DNA of 64,000 nt from Pseudomonas sp. MYb327 (GCF_040438925.1 NZ_CP159258.1:2680001-2744000), one strand, 5' to 3'; shown: positions 47,109-57,398, numbered from the stretch's first letter. The notes: generated by a model from the sequence alone, not told the origin. Numbers and translations are program-made.

Positions 47109-48344
47109 ATGAGTGAATCCAAGCGTGCCACTTCCACCTCAGGCATCAAAGGCAAGCGCGTGGCTGTAATCGGCGCTGGCCCTGGCGGTATTGCTGCGGG
47201 TGTTGCGCTGCATCAGGCAGGTTTTTCGGTGAAGGTGTTCGAGCGTCATCCCGAACTGCGACCTCTGGGGGGGGCAATCATTCTTAATGCCACTGGCATC
47301 GTCATCTTGCGCGGTTTGGGCGTACAGGTGGATGATATTTTTGCTGCTGGCCTGCCAGAGTTTCGCCGCCACGATGGGCGAGTAAGAGTCAACTTTGACA
47401 TTGATATGGAGTTGCTGAATCAGGCCGGTGTAACCGGTTGGCAATCCGGAATGATGCGCTCCGAGCTTTATGAGCGTCTGCTTGCGGCGGCGCCAGAAAA
47501 TATGATCGCCCCCAGCCACACGTTCAGCCATTACCAGGAACATGCCGAGGGCGTGACTGTTCACTTTGCAGAAGGTCAGACTTACGAAGCGGATCTTGTA
47601 ATTGGGGCTGACGGTGTTCAGTCAAAAGTGCGTGAACAGTTGTGGGGAGCATCAGAGCTGAAACACCTTGGCATCGCGGTCTGGCTAGGTTGGTGCGAAT
47701 TACAGGGGCCTGAGCGCAAAAAAATCGTCATTCAGCACAACCACTCCTACCAGATGGGTTATGCACCGCTTCGATACAAGGACAAGGACTGCTTTGAATG
47801 GTGGTTCGTCGAAAAATGCGAAGAGAACCAGGTTGAACCGAGAGATCCAGCAGCCTACGTGCGTGAACGCATTAGTGGATTCTCCTACCCTGTTCCGCAG
47901 ATCCTAGAGGCTACGGATACCTCGCATAATCTATTCCGCTGGGTCGTGAAATATCGAGATCCACTCAAGCAATGGTCGAAGGGACGGGTGACAATCATGG
48001 GCGATGCTGCTCATCCGACTTCTCCTTACGCTGCGTACGGTGCCGGTATGGCCATTGAAGATGGCTACTTCCTTGCGAAGTATTTGAGAGGTCGCGACCT
48101 TAGCGACCCCGAAGCACTGGAGATCGGGCTGCGACGGTATGACGACCAACGAGTTAAATACACCAATCAGACGACGGCGTTCGCTCGATTCCTTGGGCGT
48201 CTATACCACGGTGTGCCGGCTCCTTTGAACCGTCTGCGTGACCTTTTCCTTGATCATTCCAGCTTGCCAGAGAGGCTAATCAGTAAAGGCGTCACCAGCG
48301 AGGCGCAAGCTCTTTTGCGTGCGGTACTTAATGCTGTTGATTGA
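47109..48344 (+). CDS. FAD-dependent aromatic-ring-type monooxygenase
   Basis: The ATG at 47109 with GAGG nine bases before it gives 411 residues. The dinucleotide motif GAGPGGIAAGVALHQAG (about 22-40), the DG motif GADGVQSKVREQL and the second FAD motif GDAAHPTSPYAAYGAGMAIEDG place it in the PHBH/salicylate-hydroxylase class of NAD(P)H flavoprotein hydroxylases. The substrate cannot be deduced. An SDR gene is convergent downstream. Confidence 0.88.
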   Translation: MSESKRATSTSGIKGKRVAVIGAGPGGIAAGVALHQAGFSVKVFERHPELRPLGGAIILNATGIVILRGLGVQVDDIFAAGLPEFRRHDGRVRVNFDIDMELLNQAGVTGWQSGMMRSELYERLLAAAPENMIAPSHTFSHYQEHAEGVTVHFAEGQTYEADLVIGADGVQSKVREQLWGASELKHLGIAVWLGWCELQGPERKKIVIQHNHSYQMGYAPLRYKDKDCFEWWFVEKCEENQVEPRDPAAYVRERISGFSYPVPQILEATDTSHNLFRWVVKYRDPLKQWSKGRVTIMGDAAHPTSPYAAYGAGMAIEDGYFLAKYLRGRDLSDPEALEIGLRRYDDQRVKYTNQTTAFARFLGRLYHGVPAPLNRLRDLFLDHSSLPERLISKGVTSEAQALLRAVLNAVD

Positions 48345-48505
48345 AAAATTACCTTTCCTCGGTATACCCAATGCGAGAGTTTCCGAATGCGGCATATCCC
48401 GGTAACTCCTTCGAGCATGACAGGCCGCTTTGTGTTGGCAGCAGTACGTCAGAAAGGGCAAGAATCGGCCAGATGCAGCCCCTCTCGCGCGCCAGTGCCA
48501 TTGAG

Positions 48506-49327
48506 CTAGGTTCCGCTGTCTTCCACTACCGTGGGCGTCACGGCTGTCCCTGCCAACAGGCCACCGTCTATGTTGAATTCACTGCCGGTAATGTACGTCG
48601 CTTCATCCGAGGCGAGTAACAGGGCCAGGGCCGCCACTTCTTCCGGCATTCCGAATCGTCTGAGCGGAGTGTCTCGAACCAGGGCGGCCATTCGCTCTTC
48701 ACGCCCCGCATCAGTACCCAGCATAGGCTCCCATATGGGTGTAAGGATGGCTGCCGGATGAATCGAGTTGCATCGAACTCTCAGTCCTTGCTCGGCGCAG
48801 TAAAGCGCCACTGTCTTGGTGTGATTGCGAACGGCAGCCTTAGACGAAGCGTAGGCTGCGGCGGCTGGAATGCCGACCAGGCCGGAGCGAGAGGAAATGT
48901 TGATAATGGAGCCGCCTCCTGAATTTCGCATGGAACGAATGGCGTACTTGCAACCCAGGAATACACCGTCGAGGTTGGTGTGATGCACAGCGTGCCAGTC
49001 CTCCAGTCGCGCATGTTCCGGATCATGCCGCACGGCGCCTTGTTCAAATCCGGTAATACCCGCATTGTTCACCAAGACGTTCCAGCTACCGCGCTCCGTC
49101 AAGACCTGCATTGCCACTCGCTGCCAATCTTCTTCGCACCGCACATCCAGGCGCAGATAACAGGCGCGATCACCTAGTGAGCTCGCGACAGCTCTGCCGA
49201 GTTCGTCGTTTATATCGGTGACGTAAACAAAGCAGCCTTCTTGCACGAAGCATCGGGCAATCGCGGCGCCAATCCCTTGAGCCGCCCCTGTAATAATTGC
49301 GATTTTGGAAGTTAGTTTATTGTCCAT
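48506..49327 (-). CDS. Short-chain dehydrogenase/reductase (SDR)
   Basis: The ATG at 49327 is preferred over an in-frame TTG at 49360; the product is 273 residues. It has TGAAQGIG, a cofactor-selecting Asp (VTDIND, NAD type), NNAG, the catalytic Ser ([10 protein letters not shown]) and YASSK. The C-terminal [13 protein letters not shown] is typical. It is convergent with the FAD monooxygenase gene. No substrate is implied. Confidence 0.88.
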   Translation of the reverse strand: MDNKLTSKIAIITGAAQGIGAAIARCFVQEGCFVYVTDINDELGRAVASSLGDRACYLRLDVRCEEDWQRVAMQVLTERGSWNVLVNNAGITGFEQGAVRHDPEHARLEDWHAVHHTNLDGVFLGCKYAIRSMRNSGGGSIINISSRSGLVGIPAAAAYASSKAAVRNHTKTVALYCAEQGLRVRCNSIHPAAILTPIWEPMLGTDAGREERMAALVRDTPLRRFGMPEEVAALALLLASDEATYITGSEFNIDGGLLAGTAVTPTVVEDSGT

Positions 49328-49630
49328 AATTGATGAAGCCCCTGACTGTGGAGTGTTCAAAAATGATGCAGAAACAGTCTATGCCTTATCCCGTGCTATC
49401 GCCTGGAAAAAACGGCTGCTGTCGTAGCAGGCTTTGGGTAACCTAATCTGAATGTTTGTTGGTTGCGTCCATATTGTGCCAACCAGAGTCCAATACAGGC
49501 GGTGGTGAATGGCTGCAATGGGTGGATCCCTGCCCTTCCTGCAAGGCAAGAATTTGCCCGGAAGCGGACGTTCGACTGATCAGATCAAGGTGGCTAAGCT
49601 GGCGCCTTTTCCAACGACAGGGACGAACGC

Positions 49631-50035
49631 ATGACAGAGGTCTACCAGGGAAGCTGTCTTTGCACTGCAATCAGTTATCAGCTTCTGACTACGCCCAAAG
49701 CAGTGAGTCATTGTCACTGTAGTCAATGCCGTAAAGGTCACGGTGCAGCATTCGCTTCGTATGGTAGCGTGCCCCGTAGCGCATTACGGATACTCAACGG
49801 CGCTGGGCAAATCACTAGGTATTCTTCTTCAGAATCGGTGCTGCGCGAGTTCTGCACGCAGTGTGGTTCGACTTTGTTCTGGTCACGCTCACAAGGTGAA
49901 TTTTCCGATTGGGTTTCGATAGCACTGGGCACACTCGACACCCCCTTCACGCCTCAGAAGCAAAAACACGTTTATGTCGCCTCCAGAGTTCACTGGTATA
50001 CGCCCTCCAGCTCATCGCCTCAGATCGATGGCTAA
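49631..50035 (+). CDS. GFA / CENP-V family zinc protein
   Basis: The 134-residue protein has the GFA cysteine pattern: GSCLCTAISY, HCHCSQCRKGHGAAF and FCTQCGSTLFW, which bind two zincs. Named after glutathione-dependent formaldehyde-activating enzyme (Gfa), though most members have unproven activity. It is a single gene with no link to frmA at 35889. Confidence 0.88.
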   Translation: MTEVYQGSCLCTAISYQLLTTPKAVSHCHCSQCRKGHGAAFASYGSVPRSALRILNGAGQITRYSSSESVLREFCTQCGSTLFWSRSQGEFSDWVSIALGTLDTPFTPQKQKHVYVASRVHWYTPSSSSPQIDG

Positions 50036-50148
50036 AAGCCGACGTCGGCTGATACAGGATTTTCGTAGAGGATTGCCCAAAAATCACTGACGCAACCTCT
50101 GAGAACGTACTTGCACTTGCGTCGATCGCTTCCTTTTTGTGAGGTTTC

Positions 50149-50913
50149 CTAAGGCTTTTTACCAATCAATTGCTGATATTCATCTGTCTGCTTTAGCGAC
50201 ACTAGGGCCTTATTGAAGCGTCCCAGTGCCGGCTGCATATTCATAGCTTTGCTGAAGGCCAAATATAGAGGGTCGCGTACCAGCGGTTTGGGTAGCAGCA
50301 CAAATTGGCTTCGGTTGCCCTCCAGCCTGGGGTCCGAGGCGAGTATCACTTCAAGCCCGGCAATGCCATTGCCAATAATCGCCACATCTATGCGGCCGGC
50401 CAGTAGCTTTAACAGTCTCGATTGCTCACCGTTTTCACGTTCGACATGCAGCTCGCCGTTACTGATGGCCTGATCAACTTCTTCACCGTAACTGGCACCG
50501 GATAGACCACCGAGTTTCTTGCCCTGTAAGTCTTTGAGCGAATTGAAGTCAAACTCATGGCCTTTCAAAACCACCAAGCTGATGTCGTCGTCGTAAATCG
50601 GTTGGGAGAAATCGTAGAACTTTTCGCGCGCCTTGTTACGCGAAATATTGGTGATGCCACCGTTGTTATTTTGGGCATTTCTTAACGCTCGCTTCCATGG
50701 CAGTAAGCGCAGCTCATAGGTGTCGCCGGTATCTTTTTCCAGTCTGGCGAAGATGGCCGGCAGGATTCCTGCGGTCTGATCGTGATCCAGGTAAATAATC
50801 GGCGGGTAGCTATTGTCGCCATAGATCACCAGATTCTCGGCGCTAACGCTCTGCGTCATGCAAAAAAGTATGCACACGCAAACCGCAGTAGAGCAGTAAC
50901 CTTTTATCGTCAT
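50149..50913 (-). CDS. Periplasmic solute-binding protein (family 3), orphan
   Basis: The ATG at 50913 gives a 254-residue precursor with a signal peptide (ending QSVSA-ENL). The bilobal family-3 fold is seen in VIYGDNSYPPIIYLD and WKRALRNAQNNNGGITNISRNKAREKFYDFSQPIY. No ABC transporter genes adjoin it; the upstream gene on the same strand is a chemoreceptor. It may serve a remote transporter or act with a sensor. Confidence 0.85.
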   Translation of the reverse strand: MTIKGYCSTAVCVCILFCMTQSVSAENLVIYGDNSYPPIIYLDHDQTAGILPAIFARLEKDTGDTYELRLLPWKRALRNAQNNNGGITNISRNKAREKFYDFSQPIYDDDISLVVLKGHEFDFNSLKDLQGKKLGGLSGASYGEEVDQAISNGELHVERENGEQSRLLKLLAGRIDVAIIGNGIAGLEVILASDPRLEGNRSQFVLLPKPLVRDPLYLAFSKAMNMQPALGRFNKALVSLKQTDEYQQLIGKKP

Positions 50914-51031
50914 AAGCGTCTCTTCTGGGAATTCCTGAAGACTATCAGGCAACTGAAAATGTGCTCGAGAAATTCCCATTCGATATTTCCGGGCCTCATG
51001 ACCGGTGTTCAGCGCGGCAGGACTGCTTGTG

Positions 51032-52675
51032 CTACATCTTGAAGGACTTGACTAACTGGCTAAGATCCACAGCAAGCATTGACAATTCTCCGCTGGAGGA
51101 CGCTGTTTGATGCGAGCCAGCTGCTGTTTGGGTCGCAAGATCTCGAATACTTACCAAGCTTTGGTCCACTTTTCGAGCCGCGTGTGATTGCTCCTCTGCT
51201 GCCGAAGCGATCAACATGTTGCGATCGTTCACTTGCTTGATTGACTCAGTAATTTCGACCAGCGAAGCCCCCGCCTCTTGCGCCAACGTCAGAGTTTTTC
51301 CAGCTTGCAGACTGCTTTGGTCCATCGATCTGAGCGCGTCAGAAGTACCTGACTGTATATCGGAGATCATCTGCTCGATCTCCCTCGTCGACTCGTGAGT
51401 ACGGTGAGCCAATGCGCGAACTTCGTCTGCAACCACGGCGAAGCCTCGACCCGCATCGCCTACTCGCGCGGCCTCAATAGCCGCGTTTAATGCCAGGAGA
51501 TTTGTCTGCTCCGCAATGGAGCGTATGACGTCAAGCACCTTACTAATGTCGAAGGCCATTGCCGCCAGCCCTTTAACATCGTCCGAAGTCGATTGAACAT
51601 TGCACACCATCAGGCTGATCGCCTCTACCGTGGCATCGACCTTATTTCTTCCATCCAGGGCTGTCGTGTTCGCTTGCGTTGCTGCATTGAAGGCCTGGAC
51701 AGCGTTGCTGGCCATTCCGTCGACGGCAACACTCATCTGTGTGACCGCCGCAGCTGCCATTTCGATTTCATCGCTTTGTCTCAGCAGCCCTTTGGAGGCG
51801 TCCTCGGTTACTGCATGCATTTCTTCCGAAGTTGCCGCCAACTGAATGGCTGAGTCACTTATTTTCGTCATTGCGGTGCGTAAATTGGCTTGCATCACGC
51901 TTAATGACACTACTAGTCGGCCCATTTCATCATTTCCGTCAGCTTTGATTTCTTCACTGAGGTCGTTGTTGGCAATGCGTCCGGCAATGTTCAACGAATG
52001 ATTCACTGGAACAATCAGGCTTCGAGTAAACAACCAGGCAAACAGAACTGAGGTAATCAGGGCAACGATAACCACAGTGAACACCAGGGCTAATGCCCGG
52101 CTGTATGCAGCAGCCGCCTCATTGCCGATCTCTTTGGCGTTTCGTTCGTTAATGGCTTTCAATGCCTCGAGCGAGGACATGACCTTCACGTTAACTGCTC
52201 GTATTTCTACGTCGGAAAAGACGGTAGCGGCCGGGAAATCCTTTGAGTCGATGATGGCCAGGTATTTTTCTTCGACTGCTTCGTAGGCCAAAATATTCTC
52301 TTTGACCAAGTCCAAAGCAGCTTTGCCGTCTGGAGTGATGGCCAGCGGGGCCATGTTATCCAGGGTTCCATGCAGGCTCTCTTTAACCAGGCGCACATTT
52401 TTCAAACTTTCAGTTTTAACTGTTTCGGGCTCTACCGGATTTCGCAGTTTGGAGTTGCTGTTGCGCAAACTCATCAGGTCAAGTTGAATTGATCCCCACA
52501 GTGAAATGTTGGGAACTATATTGAGTTCAACTTTTTGTTCAGCCTGATTCAGTATTGATGCTTGTCGGGCGGAAAGAAACCCGAGTCCTAATATAAGAAG
52601 ACAAAAGAAACCAAAACAAAAAGCGGAGCGTGGGGCAAGGCTTAATTTGCGAAGCAACATGATTTGTCCAGTCAT
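51032..52675 (-). CDS. Methyl-accepting chemotaxis protein with a four-helix-bundle sensor domain
   Basis: The 547-residue receptor has TM1 (about 17-37), a periplasmic domain of about 155 residues (4HB_MCP type), TM2 (about 195-217), HAMP, and a signalling domain with [25 protein letters not shown] second ATG lies at 52660. An orphan binding-protein gene lies 118 bp downstream on the same strand, so the receptor may sense a ligand-loaded binding protein. Confidence 0.9.
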   Translation of the reverse strand: MTGQIMLLRKLSLAPRSAFCFGFFCLLILGLGFLSARQASILNQAEQKVELNIVPNISLWGSIQLDLMSLRNSNSKLRNPVEPETVKTESLKNVRLVKESLHGTLDNMAPLAITPDGKAALDLVKENILAYEAVEEKYLAIIDSKDFPAATVFSDVEIRAVNVKVMSSLEALKAINERNAKEIGNEAAAAYSRALALVFTVVIVALITSVLFAWLFTRSLIVPVNHSLNIAGRIANNDLSEEIKADGNDEMGRLVVSLSVMQANLRTAMTKISDSAIQLAATSEEMHAVTEDASKGLLRQSDEIEMAAAAVTQMSVAVDGMASNAVQAFNAATQANTTALDGRNKVDATVEAISLMVCNVQSTSDDVKGLAAMAFDISKVLDVIRSIAEQTNLLALNAAIEAARVGDAGRGFAVVADEVRALAHRTHESTREIEQMISDIQSGTSDALRSMDQSSLQAGKTLTLAQEAGASLVEITESIKQVNDRNMLIASAAEEQSHAARKVDQSLVSIRDLATQTAAGSHQTASSSGELSMLAVDLSQLVKSFKM

Positions 52676-52898
52676 TGTTATGGGAAGCCCGCACTGAGGG
52701 CAATCGTAATACTGGGTCGACTTTAGGAGCTTTCGTTCGCAAGATAATTATCGAAATCAGGAATTTTTCATAAGCTGACCTTATGGGCGTATTTCGAGGG
52801 AGCCACGTCAGCTACACACCTTCGATCACGTTGCAGCGTCGCCTTTCCAAGGTGGCCGACGGCGTCTCGGGTGTGGATGATCCGCACGAAAATGAAAA

Positions 52899-52935
52899 AG
52901 TGAAAACAGTTTGCATTTTGAAAACCGTTTTCACT
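52899..52935. promoter_or_regulatory. Long palindromic operator before the IclR gene
   Basis: AGTGAAAACAGTTT and AAACCGTTTTCACT (13 of 14 matching) flank nine bases (centre near 52917). It lies 55-90 bp before the IclR ATG at 52990 and is followed by the short palindrome CACTATAGTG. IclR regulators commonly bind such sites near their own promoters, so autoregulation is likely. Confidence 0.55.
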
Positions 52936-52989
52936 ATAGTGAGTCACTTGCCAATTTCGGCCCTGAAACCGCTTGGACTACGACAATCT

Positions 52990-53775
52990 ATGAGCGCCGT
53001 CGCTGAACGCATCCTTCGTGTTTTGGAAGAGCTTGCAAACTCGCCGGAGGGCATGACGCTCTCTGAACTCACGGCTGTTCTCGATTTGCCTATCACGGCC
53101 ATCCACCGGTTGCTCGCGGACTTGATCGAGCAGGACTACGTCCGCAAGGACGAAAGACGAGGTGAATTCACCTTGACCATGAAATTGCCATCCTTGGGAC
53201 TGCGCTTCTTGAGCGCCGGCGGCGTGGTTGATATTGCTCAGCCTATCCTTGAACGGCTGGCCGTCATTTCTGGAGAGTTGGTACGCCTGGCGGTCGTTGA
53301 TGGGGAGCAACTGGTCTATGTAGCCAAGGCCCAGGGCGCACGAGAAGGGTTACGCTATGACCCGGAAATGGGCCGCCCTGTGACGCTGTCATGCAGTGCC
53401 GCCGGGATAAGCTGGCTGGCCGGCAAGAGCGACGAAGAAGTCATGCGGCTTGTCGCCGCGCAAGGATTTGGTCTTCCGGCCAACTTTGGTCCTAGCGCAC
53501 CGACGACCTTCAAAACTCTTCTTCCGCTCATTGAAACCGCACGCAAGAACGGCTACGCCACGACGCAAGATATGTTCTTGCCAGCAATGAGTTCCCTGGC
53601 GACGACAGTAACTACCGGCAATGGTGACGTTGGCGCACTTCTCATTATTGCAGGGCCGATGTCACGGCTGACTCATGAAAGAATGAAAGAACTGCTACCC
53701 GCATTGATGTCCACGGCAGCAGAGCTATCTGAGGCAAGTAGCGTTTCACCGGTGATGCGTCGCGCATCCATCTAA
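52990..53775 (+). CDS. IclR-family regulator
   Basis: The ATG at 52990 gives 261 residues, normal for the family; the longer frame from 52783 runs through the operator and is unlikely. The winged helix (RILRVLEELANSPEGMTLSELTAVLDLPITAIHRLLADL) is followed by an effector domain (about 85-250) with LVYVAKAQGAREGLRYDPEMGRPVTLSCSAAGISWLA. It precedes an MHS carrier and an unknown gene on the same strand, its probable targets. Confidence 0.92.
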   Translation: MSAVAERILRVLEELANSPEGMTLSELTAVLDLPITAIHRLLADLIEQDYVRKDERRGEFTLTMKLPSLGLRFLSAGGVVDIAQPILERLAVISGELVRLAVVDGEQLVYVAKAQGAREGLRYDPEMGRPVTLSCSAAGISWLAGKSDEEVMRLVAAQGFGLPANFGPSAPTTFKTLLPLIETARKNGYATTQDMFLPAMSSLATTVTTGNGDVGALLIIAGPMSRLTHERMKELLPALMSTAAELSEASSVSPVMRRASI

Positions 53776-53787
53776 TTTAATTAAGCT

Positions 53788-53811
53788 GCCAACTTTGTCA
53801 ATAAAGTTGGC
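53788..53811 (+). terminator. 9-bp hairpin after the IclR gene
   Basis: GCCAACTTT-GTCAAT-AAAGTTGGC lies 12 bp after the IclR stop. It lacks a clean T run but separates the IclR unit from the MFS gene. Confidence 0.5.
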
Positions 53812-53940
53812 GGGTTAGTCTGTGCCTGAACGGTAAGTTCAAAACTTAAGCTGTAAGACTTCGTATGCCTGACAATAATTAACAATAAACAGTACTGGTG
53901 TTTGTATCTGCGAGCATTTTGTACAGCGGAGGTAATAAGT

Positions 53941-55302
53941 ATGGGGAACGATTCAAACAGTTCATCGCATTCCATGGCGAATCGGGCAGTCACCGCTGCC
54001 ACGGTCGGAACCGCTTTGGAATGGTTCGATTTCACCTTGTACGGGGTTGTGGCAGCTACCGTGTTGCCGAAGTTGTTCTTCCCTGCGATGGAGCCTGGTT
54101 CTGCGCTGTTGGCATCTTTGGCAACGTTCAGCGTGGGCCTCGCTGCACGGCCACTTGGAGCCATAATCTGTGGCCATTTGGGCGACAAGATTGGCCGGCG
54201 TAACTTGATGCTCGGCACCGTATCGGCAATGGGTATTACTTCCGTGCTGATGGGACTGCTTCCGACCTATGCGCAGATAGGAATACTCGCGCCAATCCTG
54301 CTGGTCTTGTTGCGCATCATTCAGGGATTTGCGCTCGGGGGTGAGTCGACTGGCGGGCAACTCATGGCGCTCGAACATGCGCCTGCAGCCCGACGCGGCC
54401 GGTATTCAGGCCTCATTGGCATGTGCGCACCGCTCAGCCAGATAGTCGCTAATGCCGTGCTCCTTCTGCTTTCAGCCTCCTTGAGCGCAGATGACTTCAT
54501 GAGTTACGGCTGGCGAATCCCCTTCGTCATGAGTTTTCTGTTGGTTCTGGTGGGCATCTACATACGAATGCGCGTAGAGGAAACACCCGCTTTTGTACAG
54601 ATGAAACAGTCTGCGGTCGCGACGGTCAGTAGCCCGCTTCGCGACGCTTTCAGACTTCACTGGAAAACCATTCTGCGGCTGATGCTGTTCTTCTGCGGCC
54701 CTACGGCAATGTTCTATCTCGCCGTTGTGTTCACCCTCGGCTATTTGACGAATACCCTGGGTATTCCTAAACAGACGGGTTTTACACTGTTAATGATCGC
54801 TAACGCCTGCGCGATAGTGGGTTCAATCATGGGCGGGCTGCTCAGTGACCGGATCGGGCGTAAGCGCACTCTCCTTCTTGCGTCGACCGCGACGTTCATC
54901 ATGATGATGCTGTACTTTCCTTTGCTTGAAACCAAAGACTTCGCGACGATGGCGATCGCAATGGGCTTGTTCCTGGGTTTCACGCAAGTCCAGACCGGTA
55001 TTCAGCCTGTTGCGTTCGCAGAAGCATTTCCGACCAATGTGCGCTATTCCGCTTCGGCCCTGGCTTTCACGGGAGCTAGTCTGTTCGCGGGTGGCCCGAT
55101 TCCCATCGTCGCCACCTGGCTCTTGAACTTGAGCAACGGCTCGCCATGGGCACTCGTGGCACTTGTCGGAACGCTGAACGTGATCTCCTTCTGCATGATT
55201 GCAATGGGTCCCGAAACGGCGGGTGTCGACATGAATCGCCTCGATTCAGTCGATGAGGTCGCCGGCGACCAGCATGCGCAAGTGCGACACGCGAACTCTT
55301 GA
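53941..55302 (+). CDS. MFS transporter, metabolite:H+ symporter (MHS) type
   Basis: The ATG at 53941 with GGAGGT seven bases before it gives 453 residues with 12 membrane segments. GTALEWFDFTLYG at the N terminus and GHLGDKIGRRN (motif A) are hallmarks of the MHS branch (citrate, alpha-ketoglutarate, proline/betaine, shikimate carriers). It probably imports a carboxylate or betaine-like compound under IclR control. Confidence 0.9.
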   Translation: MGNDSNSSSHSMANRAVTAATVGTALEWFDFTLYGVVAATVLPKLFFPAMEPGSALLASLATFSVGLAARPLGAIICGHLGDKIGRRNLMLGTVSAMGITSVLMGLLPTYAQIGILAPILLVLLRIIQGFALGGESTGGQLMALEHAPAARRGRYSGLIGMCAPLSQIVANAVLLLLSASLSADDFMSYGWRIPFVMSFLLVLVGIYIRMRVEETPAFVQMKQSAVATVSSPLRDAFRLHWKTILRLMLFFCGPTAMFYLAVVFTLGYLTNTLGIPKQTGFTLLMIANACAIVGSIMGGLLSDRIGRKRTLLLASTATFIMMMLYFPLLETKDFATMAIAMGLFLGFTQVQTGIQPVAFAEAFPTNVRYSASALAFTGASLFAGGPIPIVATWLLNLSNGSPWALVALVGTLNVISFCMIAMGPETAGVDMNRLDSVDEVAGDQHAQVRHANS

Positions 55303-55362
55303 CCTTATCCAGCGGTGCGCGGGTCGCACCGCTACATCGAAACTGTAAAAGCGAGAACATTG

Positions 55363-56031
55363 ATGACCGACCAATCCAAAGGCTTGCTTGCGATCTGGAG
55401 CACGATTGCGGCGGATGCGGAAACAGACTATTTGCACTGGCTTACACGCGAGCATATTTTCGAGCGTGTCAGCGTGCCGGGCTTTCTCTCTGGCCGAGTG
55501 TTCAAGCGGCGCGACAGTCAACCATCGCAATACTTGATGTTGTATGAGTTGGCTCAAGCGAGCGTGATGTCCAGCCCGGCGTATCTTGCACGACTCAATG
55601 ACCCTACTCCATGGACGCAACGGATCATGCCCCGGCTGATGCAGTTCCGTCGCGGTGGCGGTTCGGTCGATATCAGTGGCGGGCATGTCGGCGCACATGG
55701 AAGTCATCTCGCCATTGCGCGCTTCGATGGCGCACTGCCGGATGCATTGACCGGGTCTAAGGGAGGTCAATGGGTCGAGGCGCTGGCGGAGTTGGATTGG
55801 GTGGTAAACGTTCAGATGATGACAGTGCAGACCGACGCCACGGCTATCGCCACTCGAGAGAAGTCGATGCGCAGCAGCCAGGAAGGAGAGTTTTCGGGGC
55901 TGTTGATCATCCAGGCACTTGATCATGCCGCCCTGGAACGCGCCGTGAACCGCGCGAAAGAGCTGCTTATGGCAGACAACGCATTCGAAATCTATGAAGC
56001 GGTGTTCTCCTGCCACGCCAGCCAACAATGA
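55363..56031 (+). CDS. Protein of unknown function, possibly a duplicated ferredoxin-like (EthD/DUF4286-like) fold
   Basis: The ATG at 55363 gives 222 residues. No signal peptide or membrane segment. The N-terminal half has a pattern of the dimeric alpha-beta barrel kind (LLAIWSTIAADAETDYLHWLTREHIFERVSVPGF, then YLMLYELAQASVMSSPAYLARLN), and the second half may repeat it (LIIQALDHAALERAV). It starts 60 bp after the MHS carrier gene and probably shares its transcript. The fold guess is weak and no activity is claimed. Confidence 0.65.
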   Translation: MTDQSKGLLAIWSTIAADAETDYLHWLTREHIFERVSVPGFLSGRVFKRRDSQPSQYLMLYELAQASVMSSPAYLARLNDPTPWTQRIMPRLMQFRRGGGSVDISGGHVGAHGSHLAIARFDGALPDALTGSKGGQWVEALAELDWVVNVQMMTVQTDATAIATREKSMRSSQEGEFSGLLIIQALDHAALERAVNRAKELLMADNAFEIYEAVFSCHASQQ

Positions 56032-56111
56032 AATCTATGAGATAGCGATCGCAGCTAGCAGCTGTTTGCCGGCCTGATCAGGCTCAGTCGTTTTGTGGGT
56101 CAAGATGTTGG

Positions 56112-56240
56112 TTACCACATCGAACCGCGCCCTGAACTGCTTGGAACGTTGGAGTAGCCAACTTGCTCGGCGATGATCGAGACTGTCGAGTTGCTCTGCA
56201 TCAACAGGGCAACTGTCTCATTGGCGCGGGCTCTTAATCG
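56112..56240 (-). pseudogene. Remnant of an AraC-type HTH
   Basis: On the minus strand LRARANETVALLMQSNSTVSIIAEQVGYSN matches the last HTH of AraC regulators, after which the frame is lost. It touches the end of the hydrolase gene at 56234. Only about 40 residues remain. Confidence 0.5.
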
Positions 56241-57007
56241 CCGTGCTGCTGGCAGAGAAATTCGTGTATCGCTTCGGCGGTTCGCCTGGCGCAGGTCACC
56301 ACGAAAAAATGCCCCTCGCCCTGCAGGACGTGCAGTTCGGCATGGCGAATGGTGCGGTGCAGGATGTGCGCGTTGTACAGCCGCACCAGGGTGTCGCGTT
56401 CGCCAGTGAGAATCAGCGTGCGCTGGCGCAGACGGAACAGCCGCAGCAGGCTGGTCCAGCCGACCAAAGCGGTGAGCTGGTGATAGTAGGTTCGCGGGTT
56501 TGCCGTGAGCATGCCGTTTACTACACCGAAACGCAGTAGCGTCTGAATCGAATTGCGCGAGCCCTCTCGCTTGCGCAGTTTGGCGCTTTTGCTCCTGCCA
56601 AAAAAATCCAGTATGTCGGCAGGCTTCACCAGCATCGCCGGGCCGGCCGAGGTCGCCGCGAGGATCAACCGGTGGACCATGCCGGGATAACGAAGGGCGA
56701 ACTCTTGCGCCAATGCACCGCCCCAACTCACGCCGAACACATCGACCTGGTCGATTTCCAATTGTCTGAGCATCTCGGCGATCACGTCGGCATGGCGCGC
56801 AAGACGCATCGGCCAACGGGGTACTTGCGATTTCCCGACCCCGGGCACATCCAGCGTAATGGTCTTGTAGCCCACCAATTCATCGCGCAGGGGATCGAAA
56901 GCATGGATCAAACCACCCAGGCCGTTGAGCAAAAGCAAAGGTGAACCTTGCCCACGGATTGAAACGTTCAGCTGCAATCCTTCAATGGATAACTTCTGCG
57001 TTGTCAT
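56234..57007 (-). CDS. Alpha/beta hydrolase, PHA depolymerase (PhaZ)-like
   Basis: The 257-residue enzyme has the nucleophile elbow GVSWGG (S94), LDVPGVGKSQVPRWP, ALAQEFALRYPGMVHRLILAATSAG, the acid in LTGERDTLV and the His in GEGHFFVVT. These blocks resemble the intracellular medium-chain polyhydroxyalkanoate depolymerase of pseudomonads, but no PHA synthase genes adjoin it, so it could be another esterase of this branch. It is followed at once by an AraC-HTH remnant. Confidence 0.75.
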   Translation of the reverse strand: MTTQKLSIEGLQLNVSIRGQGSPLLLLNGLGGLIHAFDPLRDELVGYKTITLDVPGVGKSQVPRWPMRLARHADVIAEMLRQLEIDQVDVFGVSWGGALAQEFALRYPGMVHRLILAATSAGPAMLVKPADILDFFGRSKSAKLRKREGSRNSIQTLLRFGVVNGMLTANPRTYYHQLTALVGWTSLLRLFRLRQRTLILTGERDTLVRLYNAHILHRTIRHAELHVLQGEGHFFVVTCARRTAEAIHEFLCQQHGD

Positions 57008-57398
57008 GGTTTCCCCCTTGACCTACCCGACGCTTCTGCCCGATAGCCGAAAGCCCCCTCCTTCATCAAACCCGTCCAATCACCGGGGCGTGAGCCGTCC
57101 CGGGCCATTGCCACCGGGGATGATTTGCTGGCGGCCGGCACAGCAAAATCAAACGAAGATTTCCGGTGGACCGGTCAAGGGCCCGGTGTTCGAGCTCGCC
57201 TCAGCTTACTTTCGCGACAGTCGGCACTCGGCCAGTGAGGTGGCGCTCGCACCAGCCCTTGCGCGACGGTCTGCCTGACCTATTCTCAATCTTCACGTTC
57301 ACACAGTACCTTTTGGGTGGTGACCTTAAGATGTAGATACACGCTTTCGCTGAATTCTTCGTTGAGCGCCCTGAACGATCAATAAATGGAGAAAAATC

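Noticed and set aside
52783..52989. N-terminal extension of the IclR protein
   Set aside because: The extra 69 codons run through a strong palindrome and promoter-like DNA and do not look like the family; the ATG at 52990 gives the normal IclR length.
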